A stretch of DNA of 43,321 nucleotides, taken from the IMG/VR virus record IMGVR_UViG_3300044950_000235, positions 1 to 43,321 of that record. The stretch is one strand, 5' to 3'. How positions within the stretch are numbered: position 1 is the stretch's first letter; each line of letters begins with the position of its first letter. The position numbers and the translations under genes were made by a program. Of the stretch, positions 33,807 to 41,705 are shown piece after piece. This DNA is from a virus. The notes beneath the pieces were generated by a model. It did not search any database. It was not told the origin of the DNA and worked only from the letters and a program-made list of their open reading frames with translations.

Positions 33807-34109
33807 TTATTTGTCGGTAACTGGATCGAGCTCTATTTCAGGCTCAGCCGGGGGTTTTACCAATTCTACCAGCGGGGCTTTCTTTTTGCTAGTTTTTACT
33901 TCTGCTGGGACTTTGGCTGGGACTTCTGCTACCAGTTCGTCAGCCACAATATTGGAATGGAGGTTAAGCAACTCTTGGCCTCGTTCTGTAGGAACCCACT
34001 CGCCATCCGCTAATTCGGCCAATATGACTATCTTACTATCAATACTAGCGCGAACTTTGTTCGCCAGAATTTCGCCATTAAGACGTTCCATCAGGTCAAA
34101 TACATTCAT
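33807..34109 (-). CDS. Small late protein (100 aa), unknown function
   Basis: The N-terminal 65 residues form a small domain (MNVFDLMERLNGEILANKVR, ILAELADGEWVPTERGQELL). The C-terminal 35 residues are a Lys/Pro/Glu-rich tail, probably disordered. TAGGAG lies 6 nt before the ATG. It is placed between the decoration-like protein and the adaptors. A head-completion or assembly role is possible, but nothing in the sequence decides it. Confidence 0.65.
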   Translation of the reverse strand: MNVFDLMERLNGEILANKVRASIDSKIVILAELADGEWVPTERGQELLNLHSNIVADELVAEVPAKVPAEVKTSKKKAPLVELVKPPAEPEIELDPVTDK

Positions 34110-34127
34110 TCAAAACTCCTATAAGGA

Positions 34128-34153
34128 GTAAGGGCCCCCGAAGGAGCCCTTAC
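34128..34153 (-). terminator. Hairpin after the decoration-like gene
   Basis: On the - strand GTAAGGGCTCC, loop TTCG and GGGGCCCTTAC form an 11-bp stem with one G-T pair. It begins 8 nt after the stop of the gene at 34161-34529 and is not followed by a long T-run. It may act as a weak terminator or an RNA-stabilising element that lowers expression of the distal genes. Confidence 0.6.
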
Positions 34154-34160
34154 AACGCCA

Positions 34161-34529
34161 TTAGGCGGGGGTAGCTACAGCGCCGTAGACTGCAATCCAA
34201 GACAGGCCGTCTGTGCCCAATTGGATGAACTCAGCAACTTGCTGTTGTCCCATAACCAAAGCGGCGGTAGTCGCTGCACCATTGATGGTAGCACCGGTGT
34301 TAGGCCATACTTTGATGTCTTGAGCGGAGTCAAGGTTAGCAACAGTAATACGATCACCTTGACCGCGACCTGCTGGCAGAATAACACCGTCGTTGTCAGT
34401 TCCGACAACAGTAACAGTGTTGATAGCGCCGGTCAGCGCGGTAGCGCCTGCAGCAGTTTGAGTTGTACCAGCTGTCAAAGCAGTGGTTACGCCGCCGACA
34501 ATGCGGCCAAAAGAAGTAACATTAGGCAT
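34161..34529 (-). CDS. Putative capsid decoration or small structural protein (122 aa)
   Basis: The start was set at ATG 34529 (MPNVTSFGRIVGGVTTAL), with GGAG 7 nt upstream; the longer frame to 34586 would run into the terminator that follows the coat gene. The protein is beta-rich (INTVTVVGTDNDGVILPAG, ITVANLDSAQDIKVWPNTG) with a compact C-terminal strand pair. Position directly after the coat gene, flanked by two hairpins, is typical for decoration or head-fibre proteins that need their own expression level. The fold could not be assigned. Confidence 0.6.
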   Translation of the reverse strand: MPNVTSFGRIVGGVTTALTAGTTQTAAGATALTGAINTVTVVGTDNDGVILPAGRGQGDRITVANLDSAQDIKVWPNTGATINGAATTAALVMGQQQVAEFIQLGTDGLSWIAVYGAVATPA

Positions 34530-34561
34530 TTTAAATCTCCAAAAAAATAAAGTGTTGGAAG

Positions 34562-34583
34562 AAAAGGGGCCGAAGCCCCCCTT
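34562..34583 (-). terminator. Terminator-like hairpin after the coat gene
   Basis: On the - strand GGGGC, loop TTCG and GCCCC are followed by TTTTC. The stem is only 5 bp plus flanking G residues, so read-through is expected. This arrangement would make coat mRNA more abundant than that of the genes downstream. Confidence 0.7.
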
Positions 34584-34586
34584 CAT

Positions 34587-35588
34587 TTAGCTGGCAGAAC
34601 CAACTTGAGCCACAACCAAAGCTTGAGGCTTAACAGTCTTACGACCATAAACAGCCAAACCACGGACGATATCGCCGAAGTCTGTCTGGTTACGCAAAGG
34701 CTCAGTCTTGTTCACAGTCATTGCAAACGAAACAGCGGCCTTAGTGCCAGCAACCATAGTGCGGCGAGCTTTAGCGCTAGCGACAGCAGCACCGGTAGAG
34801 GTGTCGGTCAAACCAGCAACCAAAGCTTTACCAGCAGCGCCGCGAGGCAACAAGTTAGACACGTAGACCGAGAAACGATCCAACATACCAATCTTGCCGG
34901 TACGAACAACGCTTGACTGGTCACCAGTGAAGTACGCCTGAGCGATGCTAGATTGCATCAACAAGTGACGATCATAAGGAGACAAGATCAACCAGCGGCC
35001 GTCTTCAGGAACGTTTTGCTCATCCAACACAGTAGACATACGCAAGATAGCCTTGAGCACGTTTTCTGGGGTGGCTTGGTCAACTGGAGTTACGTCCGAA
35101 CCAAGGTTATAAGCAGCGGAGATAGCACCGGCGGTAGCGCCGACGTTAGCTGAGTCAGGGCCTTCAGTCACGAATGAATTGAAGAAAGTCTCATTTTCAA
35201 TCTGAATTTTCAGCTGTTTAGCTGCGTCTTCAGTGAAGATGTTCATCAAGTTCATATCAGATTGATATGCCAACACATCATTGACTTGCACGCCAAAGTA
35301 TTTACCTTTGGTAACTTGCATGTCTTGATAGATTGGAGTGGGCACTTCATAGTTCAAGCTCTGACCAACGGTGTAGTCGGAGATTGTGATAGTGGGAGCC
35401 AAACGGATACGGATAGTATCGCCTTGGTTCTTCAATTCACCTTCGTAATCAGTGTTGCACACTTCAGACAGCATGGTGTTTTGGTAGAACTTAGCAAGTA
35501 ACTTTCCAGACCACAGAGTGGGGATAAATGCACCGGAATACGAAGTAGACGTATTGAACGGGGCTTGGACGGGATAAACAGCAGCCAT
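34587..35588 (-). CDS. Major capsid (coat) protein
   Basis: The 333-residue protein starts MAAVYPVQAPFNTSTSYSGA and has the strand and helix order of an HK97-fold coat protein: an extended N-arm, FIPTLWSGKLLAKFYQNTML, a DTIRIRLAPTITISDYTVG P-domain strand pair, and DDEQNVPEDGRWL-type A-domain segments (EQNVPEDGRWLILSPYDRHL). It is flanked by scaffold and decoration-like genes in the usual order. AGGAGG lies 4 nt before the ATG, the strongest ribosome site in the block, in keeping with the need for many copies. It belongs to the type seen in podoviruses with short coat proteins. Confidence 0.88.
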   Translation of the reverse strand: MAAVYPVQAPFNTSTSYSGAFIPTLWSGKLLAKFYQNTMLSEVCNTDYEGELKNQGDTIRIRLAPTITISDYTVGQSLNYEVPTPIYQDMQVTKGKYFGVQVNDVLAYQSDMNLMNIFTEDAAKQLKIQIENETFFNSFVTEGPDSANVGATAGAISAAYNLGSDVTPVDQATPENVLKAILRMSTVLDEQNVPEDGRWLILSPYDRHLLMQSSIAQAYFTGDQSSVVRTGKIGMLDRFSVYVSNLLPRGAAGKALVAGLTDTSTGAAVASAKARRTMVAGTKAAVSFAMTVNKTEPLRNQTDFGDIVRGLAVYGRKTVKPQALVVAQVGSAS

Positions 35589-35634
35589 AGGGCCTCCTAA
35601 AAATTAAACAGGTTGGATTAGGCTGCTTCGTGGT

Positions 35635-36585
35635 TTACGCAGTTACGCGGTTCTCCATAAAGGCAGCATCAATTTCAGCTTCAAGTTTCCGTGCCTCTTC
35701 GTGTTTGCCACTGCTCGCCAGATTAGCCGCTTTCAAGTACATCTTCTGGACAGCTGCGTCCGTATAGATGCGCCCTTGGGCAGATATCGGCGTAGAGCCT
35801 GCAGCGCTACGATTCGGCTGGATTTGACGTTCCAGTTCAGCGGCCTTGTTGCTTGGTTGCTCTACGGGAGCTACGCCTTGGCGGAACATTCCCACATAGT
35901 ATGCAACGGCTTCGGCATCGCCTCGGTTGAACGCTTCTTGTGCAACGGTTTTTCGAGGTGCTCTGAGCAGAGGATCGGTTTCGTTCAGCCAATTAACCCA
36001 ACGCTCATCAGCGTTAAGGGCGTCAAAGTCAGGAACCATACGATGTAACCGCTGCTCAAAGGAGGCTTCGGAGACTTGAGTGCCAGTAGTAGTCATCTGC
36101 TCGCGCAACTTGACGTTTTCTGACCGTAGGTCTTCGATATCCTTACGAAATTCCATTGCCACTTCGCGGGCAACTTTGCGTTGGACTTCAATTAAGTCCG
36201 CACCAAATGCTTGAACATCATCATCCGTAACCAGTTTCTCCTGCGTAGCGGGCTTAACTTCTGGCTTAGGAGCTGCGGCGTCACGTTGAATTTGCTCAAC
36301 GCGGCCGGACAACTCTTTTACCTGAGAGTGTAAGCGAGGTACTTCGGCGTCATACATACCTTTAAGCGTTCGGTATTTCTGCTGCCAAGTATCTTCCGGT
36401 ACTTCCGGTTCAACTGGTTTTTCTGGCTTAACCTCTGGCTGCGCAGCAACCGGTTCAGGGGGCGGGACATTAGTCTCGGGCTCTGTTGGTTCGGGTTTAC
36501 CCTGTAGGGTTTGCTCGTCACTCAACTGCTTTTCGATAATTTCCAGTTCTCTCAACTGGGCTTCAACTTGCCGTGGTAGGGCCAT
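35635..36585 (-). CDS. Capsid scaffolding protein
   Basis: The 316-residue protein is highly charged and mostly helical. A Pro/Glu-rich stretch (about 25-65, EPTEPETNVPPPEPVAAQPE) is followed by long coiled-coil segments (about 70-175, for example LHSQVKELSGRVEQIQRDA and DLRSENVKLREQMTT), and the C-terminal helix is basic and acidic (KHEEARKLEAEIDAAF). This composition and the position directly upstream of the coat gene are standard for podovirus scaffolds. AAGGAG lies 6 nt before the ATG. No protease domain is visible, so it is probably not self-cleaving. Confidence 0.8.
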   Translation of the reverse strand: MALPRQVEAQLRELEIIEKQLSDEQTLQGKPEPTEPETNVPPPEPVAAQPEVKPEKPVEPEVPEDTWQQKYRTLKGMYDAEVPRLHSQVKELSGRVEQIQRDAAAPKPEVKPATQEKLVTDDDVQAFGADLIEVQRKVAREVAMEFRKDIEDLRSENVKLREQMTTTGTQVSEASFEQRLHRMVPDFDALNADERWVNWLNETDPLLRAPRKTVAQEAFNRGDAEAVAYYVGMFRQGVAPVEQPSNKAAELERQIQPNRSAAGSTPISAQGRIYTDAAVQKMYLKAANLASSGKHEEARKLEAEIDAAFMENRVTA

Positions 36586-36674
36586 TACTTACTCCTTAAG
36601 CTCCAACTCTGTTTCGGGCTCCTACTTCGGTCTGCCTTACGCATAATGGTTTGCCAAGATTACAAAAATACGAG

Positions 36675-36917
36675 TTATTTCACTCGCTCTAAAATCTCGG
36701 GCGATTTTTCAACCGCTTCGAGAAAATCGGCTAGGACTTCTGCCCGACCTTGAAGGCGATACATCCTGATAGGTTCGTCTGCCGACACTAGGGAAGATTT
36801 AACTTCCTCCAGCTTCGCTCTAAACAAACTTAACAGGGCTTCGCTTTCTGGCTGCTTGCAGCGAAATAACGCTTGCATGTGCTGCCGATCCGGTTTCGCT
36901 CCTACAAAAATTTTCAT
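36675..36917 (-). CDS. Small late protein between portal and scaffold (80 aa)
   Basis: The protein (MKIFVGAKPDRQHMQALFRC, then ADEPIRMYRLQGRAEVLADF) is helical and charged. Similar short genes occur in this place in other podoviruses with no known function. There is no Shine-Dalgarno before the ATG. A strong promoter whose -10 box ends 8 nt before the ATG implies a leaderless or nearly leaderless mRNA. Its GRAEVLADFLEAVEKSPEIL end suggests a protein-contact helix. Confidence 0.7.
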   Translation of the reverse strand: MKIFVGAKPDRQHMQALFRCKQPESEALLSLFRAKLEEVKSSLVSADEPIRMYRLQGRAEVLADFLEAVEKSPEILERVK

Positions 36918-36925
36918 ATGTTGTT

Positions 36926-36954
36926 TTTATATCACTGTTTTTTACAACAGTCAA
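36926..36954 (-). promoter_or_regulatory. Near-consensus sigma70 promoter for scaffold and coat genes
   Basis: On the - strand TTGACT (36949-36954), exactly 17 bp, then TATAAA (36926-36931): each box differs from consensus at one position. The predicted start at about 36919 is next to the ATG at 36917. It probably drives the 80-residue gene, scaffold and coat. The portal gene ends 15 bp before the -35 box. Confidence 0.72.
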
Positions 36955-36968
36955 GTAAAAAATTTATT

Positions 36969-39068
36969 TTACATGCCGTTAGGTCGTGGGGAAATCATAT
37001 TAGATTCGCGCCCGCCAACTTGTGACCCATCAGGCAACATGTTTTTTGGATCCATTTGCGGTTGCATAGGTTGCTGTGGAGACCCACCAGCGTTAACTGT
37101 TGCGCCCTGCATTCCCGCCACGATACCTTGAATCTGTTGCTGCAACTGACCAATCATTTGTTGCTGCTGTTCCACAACAGTGACTTGTTTGCGATCCGGA
37201 ATAATGCGGTCAACATTCCCGCTGAGGTTTCTAGCGGAGTCTCTGAGCAGTTCGGCCGTACCGTTAAGTCCAACAATTTGCTGGGCTACTGGACTGTTGA
37301 GTACCAACTGCAGGAACTCGTTTCGGCGGATAGCTTCAGCTTCCTTAATAACTAGGCTAGAAGCCCCGGTAGCAATAATATTTACGTCTCCGATCAAGTC
37401 TGGGTCTTCGCTATACCGCAAGTTATCTTGGTACAAACGCTCAATAGCAGGCATGATTACGTTCTGGTCAATGTTGCTGATGACCTGTTTAATACCTTTT
37501 CCGGCATTGGAAATCAGCATCGACAGACCTGAAGATGTACGCCCCGCGCCGGGAGAACTTTCGCCAGTCATGTACCGAGGAATCATTGTGTCTTCGTCTG
37601 CGCGGGCCGAGAACTTCTCAAAGACACCCATCAACTCATTGGCATTGCTGCCCGGCTGGAAGAAGCTAAGAGGCGCAGTATTGTCGTTAAAGTCCGAAGA
37701 CTGAAACTGCCAAATCTTCCAAGGGTGCATATCGGTAATGTCTTCGCCCGGGGGTAGGCGCGAAATGTTCACACCGACTTGGGGGCCAGAGCTGATACCC
37801 ATGTTGTTTGCCAGAGAGCGGGCTGATGCGTTTACCATCGACTGAGAGTCGCGGCACAAATCAGTTACGCCTTTACCGTCAACCGCACCGGGTACATTTT
37901 CGTAAGAGGTTAGGTAGTATGGTTTGCGTCCCAGCGGGTCGTAGTTCAATACCGCACGAATGACAATGTTGCCGATCAACCACACTTCGCAAGGGTAGTT
38001 AATAGCTGCGTCAGGAATTTCTTTTTCTGTCAAACCCCATTCAAGAAGCAGACTTCCTTTTACAGAATCCCACAACTGAATGGCATCAATCAAGTCGCCG
38101 CTGATGATGGCTTCAGTAACGTATTTGCCCTCGGCCTGAGCTTTGGATGCGTCAGTCCACAACCACTGCTTCATGCCGGAAGTTGTAAAGTCATTCAGGA
38201 CAGTGCGAATGGCATCGTCGTTGTATCCGGGCACACCCAAGAGAGCTTGCAGCTCATCTGCTGTCAGGCGGTGACGCTCAATCACGTAACCATCGTTAAG
38301 TTCCCAAGCCCACGGAGCCCAGTACAAATAAAACGGATCGACGCGTTCCCACTCGTTACGAATCTCTTCGACTGGAACTAACTTGCCATCCTGCCACTGC
38401 AACGTCTTGCGACGGCGTTTTACAGGGCCTTTTAGCACTGCGTAAGGGAATGTGACGATATCGTCTAAGAACTCGTTAAACGCCTTGTACCAACCGCCTT
38501 CACTAAGCTGGTCTTCCATCTTGCGGCTCATACGATCTACGCGGTCGTTGGCTTCTTCACGAAGACTGCGTTCAGCTTCGTCTTTCATCTGAGTAGCAAA
38601 CACGCGAAGCGTTTCGTCATCGGGTTTCTGACCGCCCTGCTCCAAGTGCGTCATCAATTCTTGCGTGAGTTTCTGTTGCAGACTAGCCATCACATCGGGC
38701 GGCATAGTTGGGTTTGGTGTCGCGTTGATGGCCCAAGGCTTGTCAGACCCAGACCCAAGCAACGTATCGCGCAACCAGCTTGTAGCAGCGCGGCATTTGA
38801 CCGATGTCAGGTTAATAAAAATATCAGAGCCGCCCTGCTCTTTAATTTCTTGCGCTTTTTCCGGATCGTACTCACCGTTGCGCTGACGCAAACACGCCAA
38901 CATGCGTTCTTCAAGTTTTCGTTTGGCAATGCGGGAACTGTCCCACCGTTGACGAACGTGGGCTGCAAGCCCCTGAATTACTGGGGTGTTCTGCATTTCC
39001 TGACTGCGGCGTTTTGATTCCGCTTCAAGGTCAGAAGCCCGAGCAACGGGTATAAGAGCGATACTCAT
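36969..39068 (-). CDS. Portal protein
   Basis: The 699-residue protein has the size and layout of P22-like portals. It shows an N-terminal helical arm (EAESKRRSQEMQNTPVIQGL), a core with WINATP-like segments (SDKPWAINATPNPTMPP), a long wing domain, and the conserved GRTSSGLSMLISNAGKGIKQ stretch near residue 516 that leads into the stem helix. The C-terminus is Gln-rich (QQQQMIGQLQQQIQG), suggesting a barrel or flexible end. It forms the dodecameric DNA entry ring to which terminase and adaptors bind. A candidate promoter lies directly upstream, overlapping the end of the terminase gene. Confidence 0.86.
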   Translation of the reverse strand: MSIALIPVARASDLEAESKRRSQEMQNTPVIQGLAAHVRQRWDSSRIAKRKLEERMLACLRQRNGEYDPEKAQEIKEQGGSDIFINLTSVKCRAATSWLRDTLLGSGSDKPWAINATPNPTMPPDVMASLQQKLTQELMTHLEQGGQKPDDETLRVFATQMKDEAERSLREEANDRVDRMSRKMEDQLSEGGWYKAFNEFLDDIVTFPYAVLKGPVKRRRKTLQWQDGKLVPVEEIRNEWERVDPFYLYWAPWAWELNDGYVIERHRLTADELQALLGVPGYNDDAIRTVLNDFTTSGMKQWLWTDASKAQAEGKYVTEAIISGDLIDAIQLWDSVKGSLLLEWGLTEKEIPDAAINYPCEVWLIGNIVIRAVLNYDPLGRKPYYLTSYENVPGAVDGKGVTDLCRDSQSMVNASARSLANNMGISSGPQVGVNISRLPPGEDITDMHPWKIWQFQSSDFNDNTAPLSFFQPGSNANELMGVFEKFSARADEDTMIPRYMTGESSPGAGRTSSGLSMLISNAGKGIKQVISNIDQNVIMPAIERLYQDNLRYSEDPDLIGDVNIIATGASSLVIKEAEAIRRNEFLQLVLNSPVAQQIVGLNGTAELLRDSARNLSGNVDRIIPDRKQVTVVEQQQQMIGQLQQQIQGIVAGMQGATVNAGGSPQQPMQPQMDPKNMLPDGSQVGGRESNMISPRPNGM

Positions 39069-39113
39069 GTGTTAAATCCTATTGTGCAACATCTGTGGCA
39101 GGAATTTGGGCGA

Positions 39114-39141
39114 ATTGTACTCTTTACCATACATTGGTCAA
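39114..39141 (-). promoter_or_regulatory. Candidate sigma70 promoter for the portal gene
   Basis: On the - strand TTGACC (39136-39141), 16 bp, TACAAT (39114-39119). The predicted leader to the ATG at 39068 is about 40 nt and contains an AGGA 8 nt before the start. The -35 box overlaps the terminase stop codon. This is a motif-based call, weaker than the promoter before the 80-residue gene. Confidence 0.5.
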
Positions 39142-40610
39142 GTATATATGTATCCGGTTGACTTTATTTCTCGGCGTTTCTGGCCAAACTCAGCACCCCG
39201 GATGTTCATATCCATCACCGAATCGGCGTACTGGTTCGCGTCGTGGCAGTGAGAAAACTCGTTTTTGTCCGGTTTATCCTCGATTTCACCGTTTTTCTTG
39301 ATCTTGTAGCGGTACCCGTACCGAAATCCTTTTATGAGCTGAACGCAACCCGGGTCAATCAGGTACATGGCTTTACCCTCCATCTGCTGGCTGAGTAGGC
39401 GCTCCACTGCCTGAATCCGCAATTCTGGCTTGTTTGTCGGCGGCCGCACACACTTAAACCCTGCCTGCTTGAGCACATCTACAAGCGACATCTCGTTCTG
39501 CTGCTGTTTGGCAAACCCAGCTGGGTCAGGCGCACACAGCATGGTACACCCTTGCAGGTGATTGGCAATAAACGGATTGAGTTTAGTCCGAACAAAAGTC
39601 TCTATTCCCATGTTCTCGGACACCAGCTCGGCCAGCGTGACTACACGCCCGCGAGGGTCTCTCTGCTTAAACACAGCCGCCGGGGTTCTACCAAAGTCTA
39701 TACCAATAATCACTGGGTAGTCCGCGCTGCGTATTGGTTTTATGGGCTCCTTGGCTACGTGGAAGTCCGCTGTAAATGTCTTCTCGTACACCGGCGTACC
39801 GCTCAAGCTACGGCCGTATTCAGACCGCAGATACACACGTAACCAGTCCTCGGTCTTACCCGGGATCAAGTTGGGGTAGTACGCTTTTGGCAGGTGGTCG
39901 TAGTTGTCGCACTCTGGATTGACCGCCCACTCTCCGCCGTCTTTGTCCAGCAGTACCTCTTCCGGTTCTTCCTGAAATTTATCCAAGTACGCGTCCGGCT
40001 TCAAGATGGCTGTCGGCTGTTTGTAAATCGCCCAGTTCGATGGGGGACTCTCCATCTTGTCGTGCCACCAAGTGTCCTCGTCCGGCATGTTGGTATCGAA
40101 CAACGCACACGACCGCGTGGGCCCACCGTCCTTCATTGACGGATACCTGTTCAGACGACCGAGCAGACCATCAACAACGTCTTGGTGGAGCTCCCTTGCC
40201 TCGTTACCCCAGATAAATGTGGTCTCCAGTGACAGCGCCTTACGCACGTCGTCCGGTGTATCCAACGCAATGAACAGCCACTCCGACTCCACCTGCGTCC
40301 CGTCCGGCAGCCGAGCCATCAGGATAAATGTCTTCTCTACGGCTTTCCATATCCCAGCCTCTCCGGGCGGCAGCCAGTCAAACACCGTTTTGCGAGTTGT
40401 CAACGCCAGCTGGTCGGCCGTGTTACGCACAATAACCGCTCGAGTCTTACGAATATTACGGGCATTCGGGGCCTGCCCCATCGCCAGTCGTACAAGTTCG
40501 TGTACACACGTCACCGATTTGCCCCCTCCAACCGGCCCCGCTAAGACTCGAACGTATTTCTCATCAAGCATGAACTCTCGTTGGGTGGGCGTGGGTTTGT
40601 ATGTACTCAT
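39138..40610 (-). CDS. terL: Terminase large subunit
   Basis: The 490-residue protein has Walker A GPVGGGKS (residues 25-32), a Walker B-like TFIWGNEARE (about 131-140) and a C-terminal RNase H-like nuclease: GIDFGRTPA near 300, PDPAG near 365, and HDANQYADS near 455. These residues power DNA packaging and cut the concatemer at the portal. The ATG overlaps the small-subunit stop by 4 nt (ATGA). It is somewhat short among terminases but has all the expected motifs. Packaging type (headful or fixed-end) cannot be decided from it here. Confidence 0.92.
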   Translation of the reverse strand: MSTYKPTPTQREFMLDEKYVRVLAGPVGGGKSVTCVHELVRLAMGQAPNARNIRKTRAVIVRNTADQLALTTRKTVFDWLPPGEAGIWKAVEKTFILMARLPDGTQVESEWLFIALDTPDDVRKALSLETTFIWGNEARELHQDVVDGLLGRLNRYPSMKDGGPTRSCALFDTNMPDEDTWWHDKMESPPSNWAIYKQPTAILKPDAYLDKFQEEPEEVLLDKDGGEWAVNPECDNYDHLPKAYYPNLIPGKTEDWLRVYLRSEYGRSLSGTPVYEKTFTADFHVAKEPIKPIRSADYPVIIGIDFGRTPAAVFKQRDPRGRVVTLAELVSENMGIETFVRTKLNPFIANHLQGCTMLCAPDPAGFAKQQQNEMSLVDVLKQAGFKCVRPPTNKPELRIQAVERLLSQQMEGKAMYLIDPGCVQLIKGFRYGYRYKIKKNGEIEDKPDKNEFSHCHDANQYADSVMDMNIRGAEFGQKRREIKSTGYIYT

Positions 40611-41149
40611 TCGGAGTTCTCGGAATCAGACTTCGCCTTTTCAGGAATCTGTTTGGGTGAAACGTCTATGACCATCGGGGTTGCCGCGTTCTGGCTGCTC
40701 ATGCTCACACTACGGTCTCCCAAGTCGATGGACAAACTAAACGTAGGCCCAGAATTCTGGGATTTTTCTTCTTTGGGTTCAAGTCCAGCGGCTCGTATCA
40801 TGGTTTTCATAATGTCGTGCTTCTGATTCAGGCTAGCATCAGGACTTGCGGCCATCACATACACCTGATCCAAGAGCTCAGCGGCCATCCATGTGGCTTT
40901 AGCCTTGAATGTAACCCCATTCTTGACAAACTCGGAGCGTTTTACCTCAACTTGGAGCTGGAACCAAGGCTGGACGGCCAATTCTTGGTACTTTTCCATG
41001 CTGATACCGTGCCGAGCGGCCACGATTAGCTCATCTTCGGCTCCCAGAGCGATACTTGCCAGCATTTCATCGCTGACTTGCGGGAACGACAGTGTTTTTG
41101 GAGCGTACTCCAAGGGTTCGTCCCCAATATCTAGGTCAGCCAGCGACAT
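40607..41149 (-). CDS. Probable terminase small subunit
   Basis: The 180-residue protein lies directly before the large subunit and overlaps it by 4 nt. An N-terminal helix-turn-helix-like region (DELIVAARHGISMEKYQELA, about 38-57) could bind the packaging site. A central helical part (KATWMAAELLDQVYVMAASP) may mediate oligomer formation. The C-terminal third is charged and probably contacts TerL. GGAG lies 7 nt upstream of the ATG. The start overlaps the RHH gene end by 14 nt. Sequence families of TerS diverge greatly, so the call is mainly from position and layout. Confidence 0.75.
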   Translation of the reverse strand: MSLADLDIGDEPLEYAPKTLSFPQVSDEMLASIALGAEDELIVAARHGISMEKYQELAVQPWFQLQVEVKRSEFVKNGVTFKAKATWMAAELLDQVYVMAASPDASLNQKHDIMKTMIRAAGLEPKEEKSQNSGPTFSLSIDLGDRSVSMSSQNAATPMVIDVSPKQIPEKAKSDSENSE

Positions 41150-41321
41150 TTTCGCTCTCCAAAGCCGCAGCTTCAGCTTTTTTTACGGCTGCCATGTACT
41201 TTTCGCACGCTACACGCATGACATCAGCGGCTGTTACGCCCTTTTTGACTGCTAATTTCTTGACTTCCTCCAGTAAATCTTGGGGGAAAAACATGTTCCA
41301 TCGCTTCATTTCAGAGGACAT
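41136..41321 (-). CDS. Ribbon-helix-helix (Arc/MetJ-type) regulator, first gene of the late block
   Basis: The start was set at ATG 41321 (61 residues), with AGGAG 6 nt upstream; a longer frame to 41585 crosses repeats and the promoter and is rejected. The peptide has a ribbon strand (KRWNMFFPQ, about 6-14) and two helices (LLEEVKKLAVKKG; TAADVMRVACEKYMAA), the classic RHH plan for dimeric DNA-binding proteins. A Lys/Ala/Glu-rich tail follows. It overlaps TerS by 14 nt. A TACACACC sequence lies between its promoter and its ATG and recurs in the early region, so it may repress its own operon and the early genes. This link is inferred. Confidence 0.75.
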   Translation of the reverse strand: MSSEMKRWNMFFPQDLLEEVKKLAVKKGVTAADVMRVACEKYMAAVKKAEAAALESENVAG

Positions 41322-41332
41322 TTCTGCTCCTA

Positions 41333-41395
41333 GGTGTGTATATGTATGTGAGTATAACACTTTTTTTATTTTTTGTGCGTATATGTATACACACC
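41333..41395. repeat. Inverted TACACACC pair flanking the late promoter
   Basis: GGTGTGTATA (41333-41342) and TATACACACC (41386-41395) are exact reverse complements 43 bp apart. The promoter of the RHH gene lies between them, and the left arm is 11 bp upstream of its ATG. An operator pair for looping or for cooperative binding by a dimeric RHH protein would fit. Confidence 0.6.
41351..41359 (-). promoter_or_regulatory. Candidate extended -10 promoter for the late block
   Basis: On the - strand TGTTATACT reads as an extended -10 element (TGn followed by TATACT, five of six matches). No good -35 box was seen; the upstream DNA is an A-tract run that could help RNA polymerase bind. The predicted start near 41344 would place the TACACACC arm within the first transcribed bases, 20 nt before the ATG. 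Confidence 0.45.
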
Positions 41396-41439
41396 CCCTA
41401 TTTTTTTCGTCTGCTGTAAGACTGGGCCCTAAGCAGGCA

Positions 41440-41476
41440 GGGGGCGGGGGGTGGGTGTGGGGGGCCTGGGGGTGGG
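41440..41476 (+). other. G-quadruplex-forming sequence
   Basis: The + strand has five tracts of three or more G (5, 6, 3, 6, 5 and a final 3) separated by loops of one to three bases. This fits the intramolecular quadruplex rule with room to spare. It lies about 120 bp upstream of the RHH start, in the non-coding control region. Nothing else of this composition was seen in the window. Confidence 0.7.
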
Positions 41477-41481
41477 TGTCC

Positions 41482-41543
41482 GAGTAGCAAGGCCGCCGAC
41501 TATGGGAAGTGGGTTTGGCTACACGGAGTAGCAAGGCCGCCGA
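41482..41543. repeat. 18-bp direct repeat in the control region
   Basis: GAGTAGCAAGGCCGCCGA occurs at 41482-41499 and again at 41526-41543, 44 bp apart (start to start). The second copy also has a GCAAGG that can pair with CCTTGC at 41578-41583. Neither copy lies in a credible gene. They may be protein-binding sites or part of an RNA. Confidence 0.8.
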
Positions 41544-41674
41544 ACATGGATTGAGCATCGGCTCTCCGCCCCGTGAACCTTGCATCTAGTAGGCTCATGC
41601 TAAGCGCCAAACCCGAAAGGGCGTGAGGTAGCAGTGTGGACACCCGAACGAAGTGTAGGTGGGATTCTTGCCCA
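41544..41674. other. Unassigned part of the control region
   Basis: From the repeats to the candidate early promoter, no credible gene was seen on either strand. The - strand frames through here cross the repeats and lack ribosome sites. The segment could hold an untranslated RNA, but no tRNA or other known fold was recognised. Confidence 0.4.
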
Positions 41675-41704
41675 TTAACAATTTGATGCGTGAACCGATA
41701 TGCT
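41675..41704 (+). promoter_or_regulatory. Candidate early promoter, + strand
   Basis: TTAACA (41675-41680), 18 bp, TATGCT (41699-41704). The predicted start at about 41711 would leave a 190-nt untranslated leader before the ATG at 41902. The -10 match is modest (four of six), so the call leans on its position next to the palindrome that follows. Confidence 0.38.
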
Positions 41705-41705
41705 T

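Noticed and set aside
41322-41585. Longer N-terminus of the RHH gene, to 41585
   Set aside because: It would cross the promoter, inverted repeat, quadruplex and direct repeat, has His/Pro low-complexity translation, and the ATG at 41321 has a strong ribosome site.
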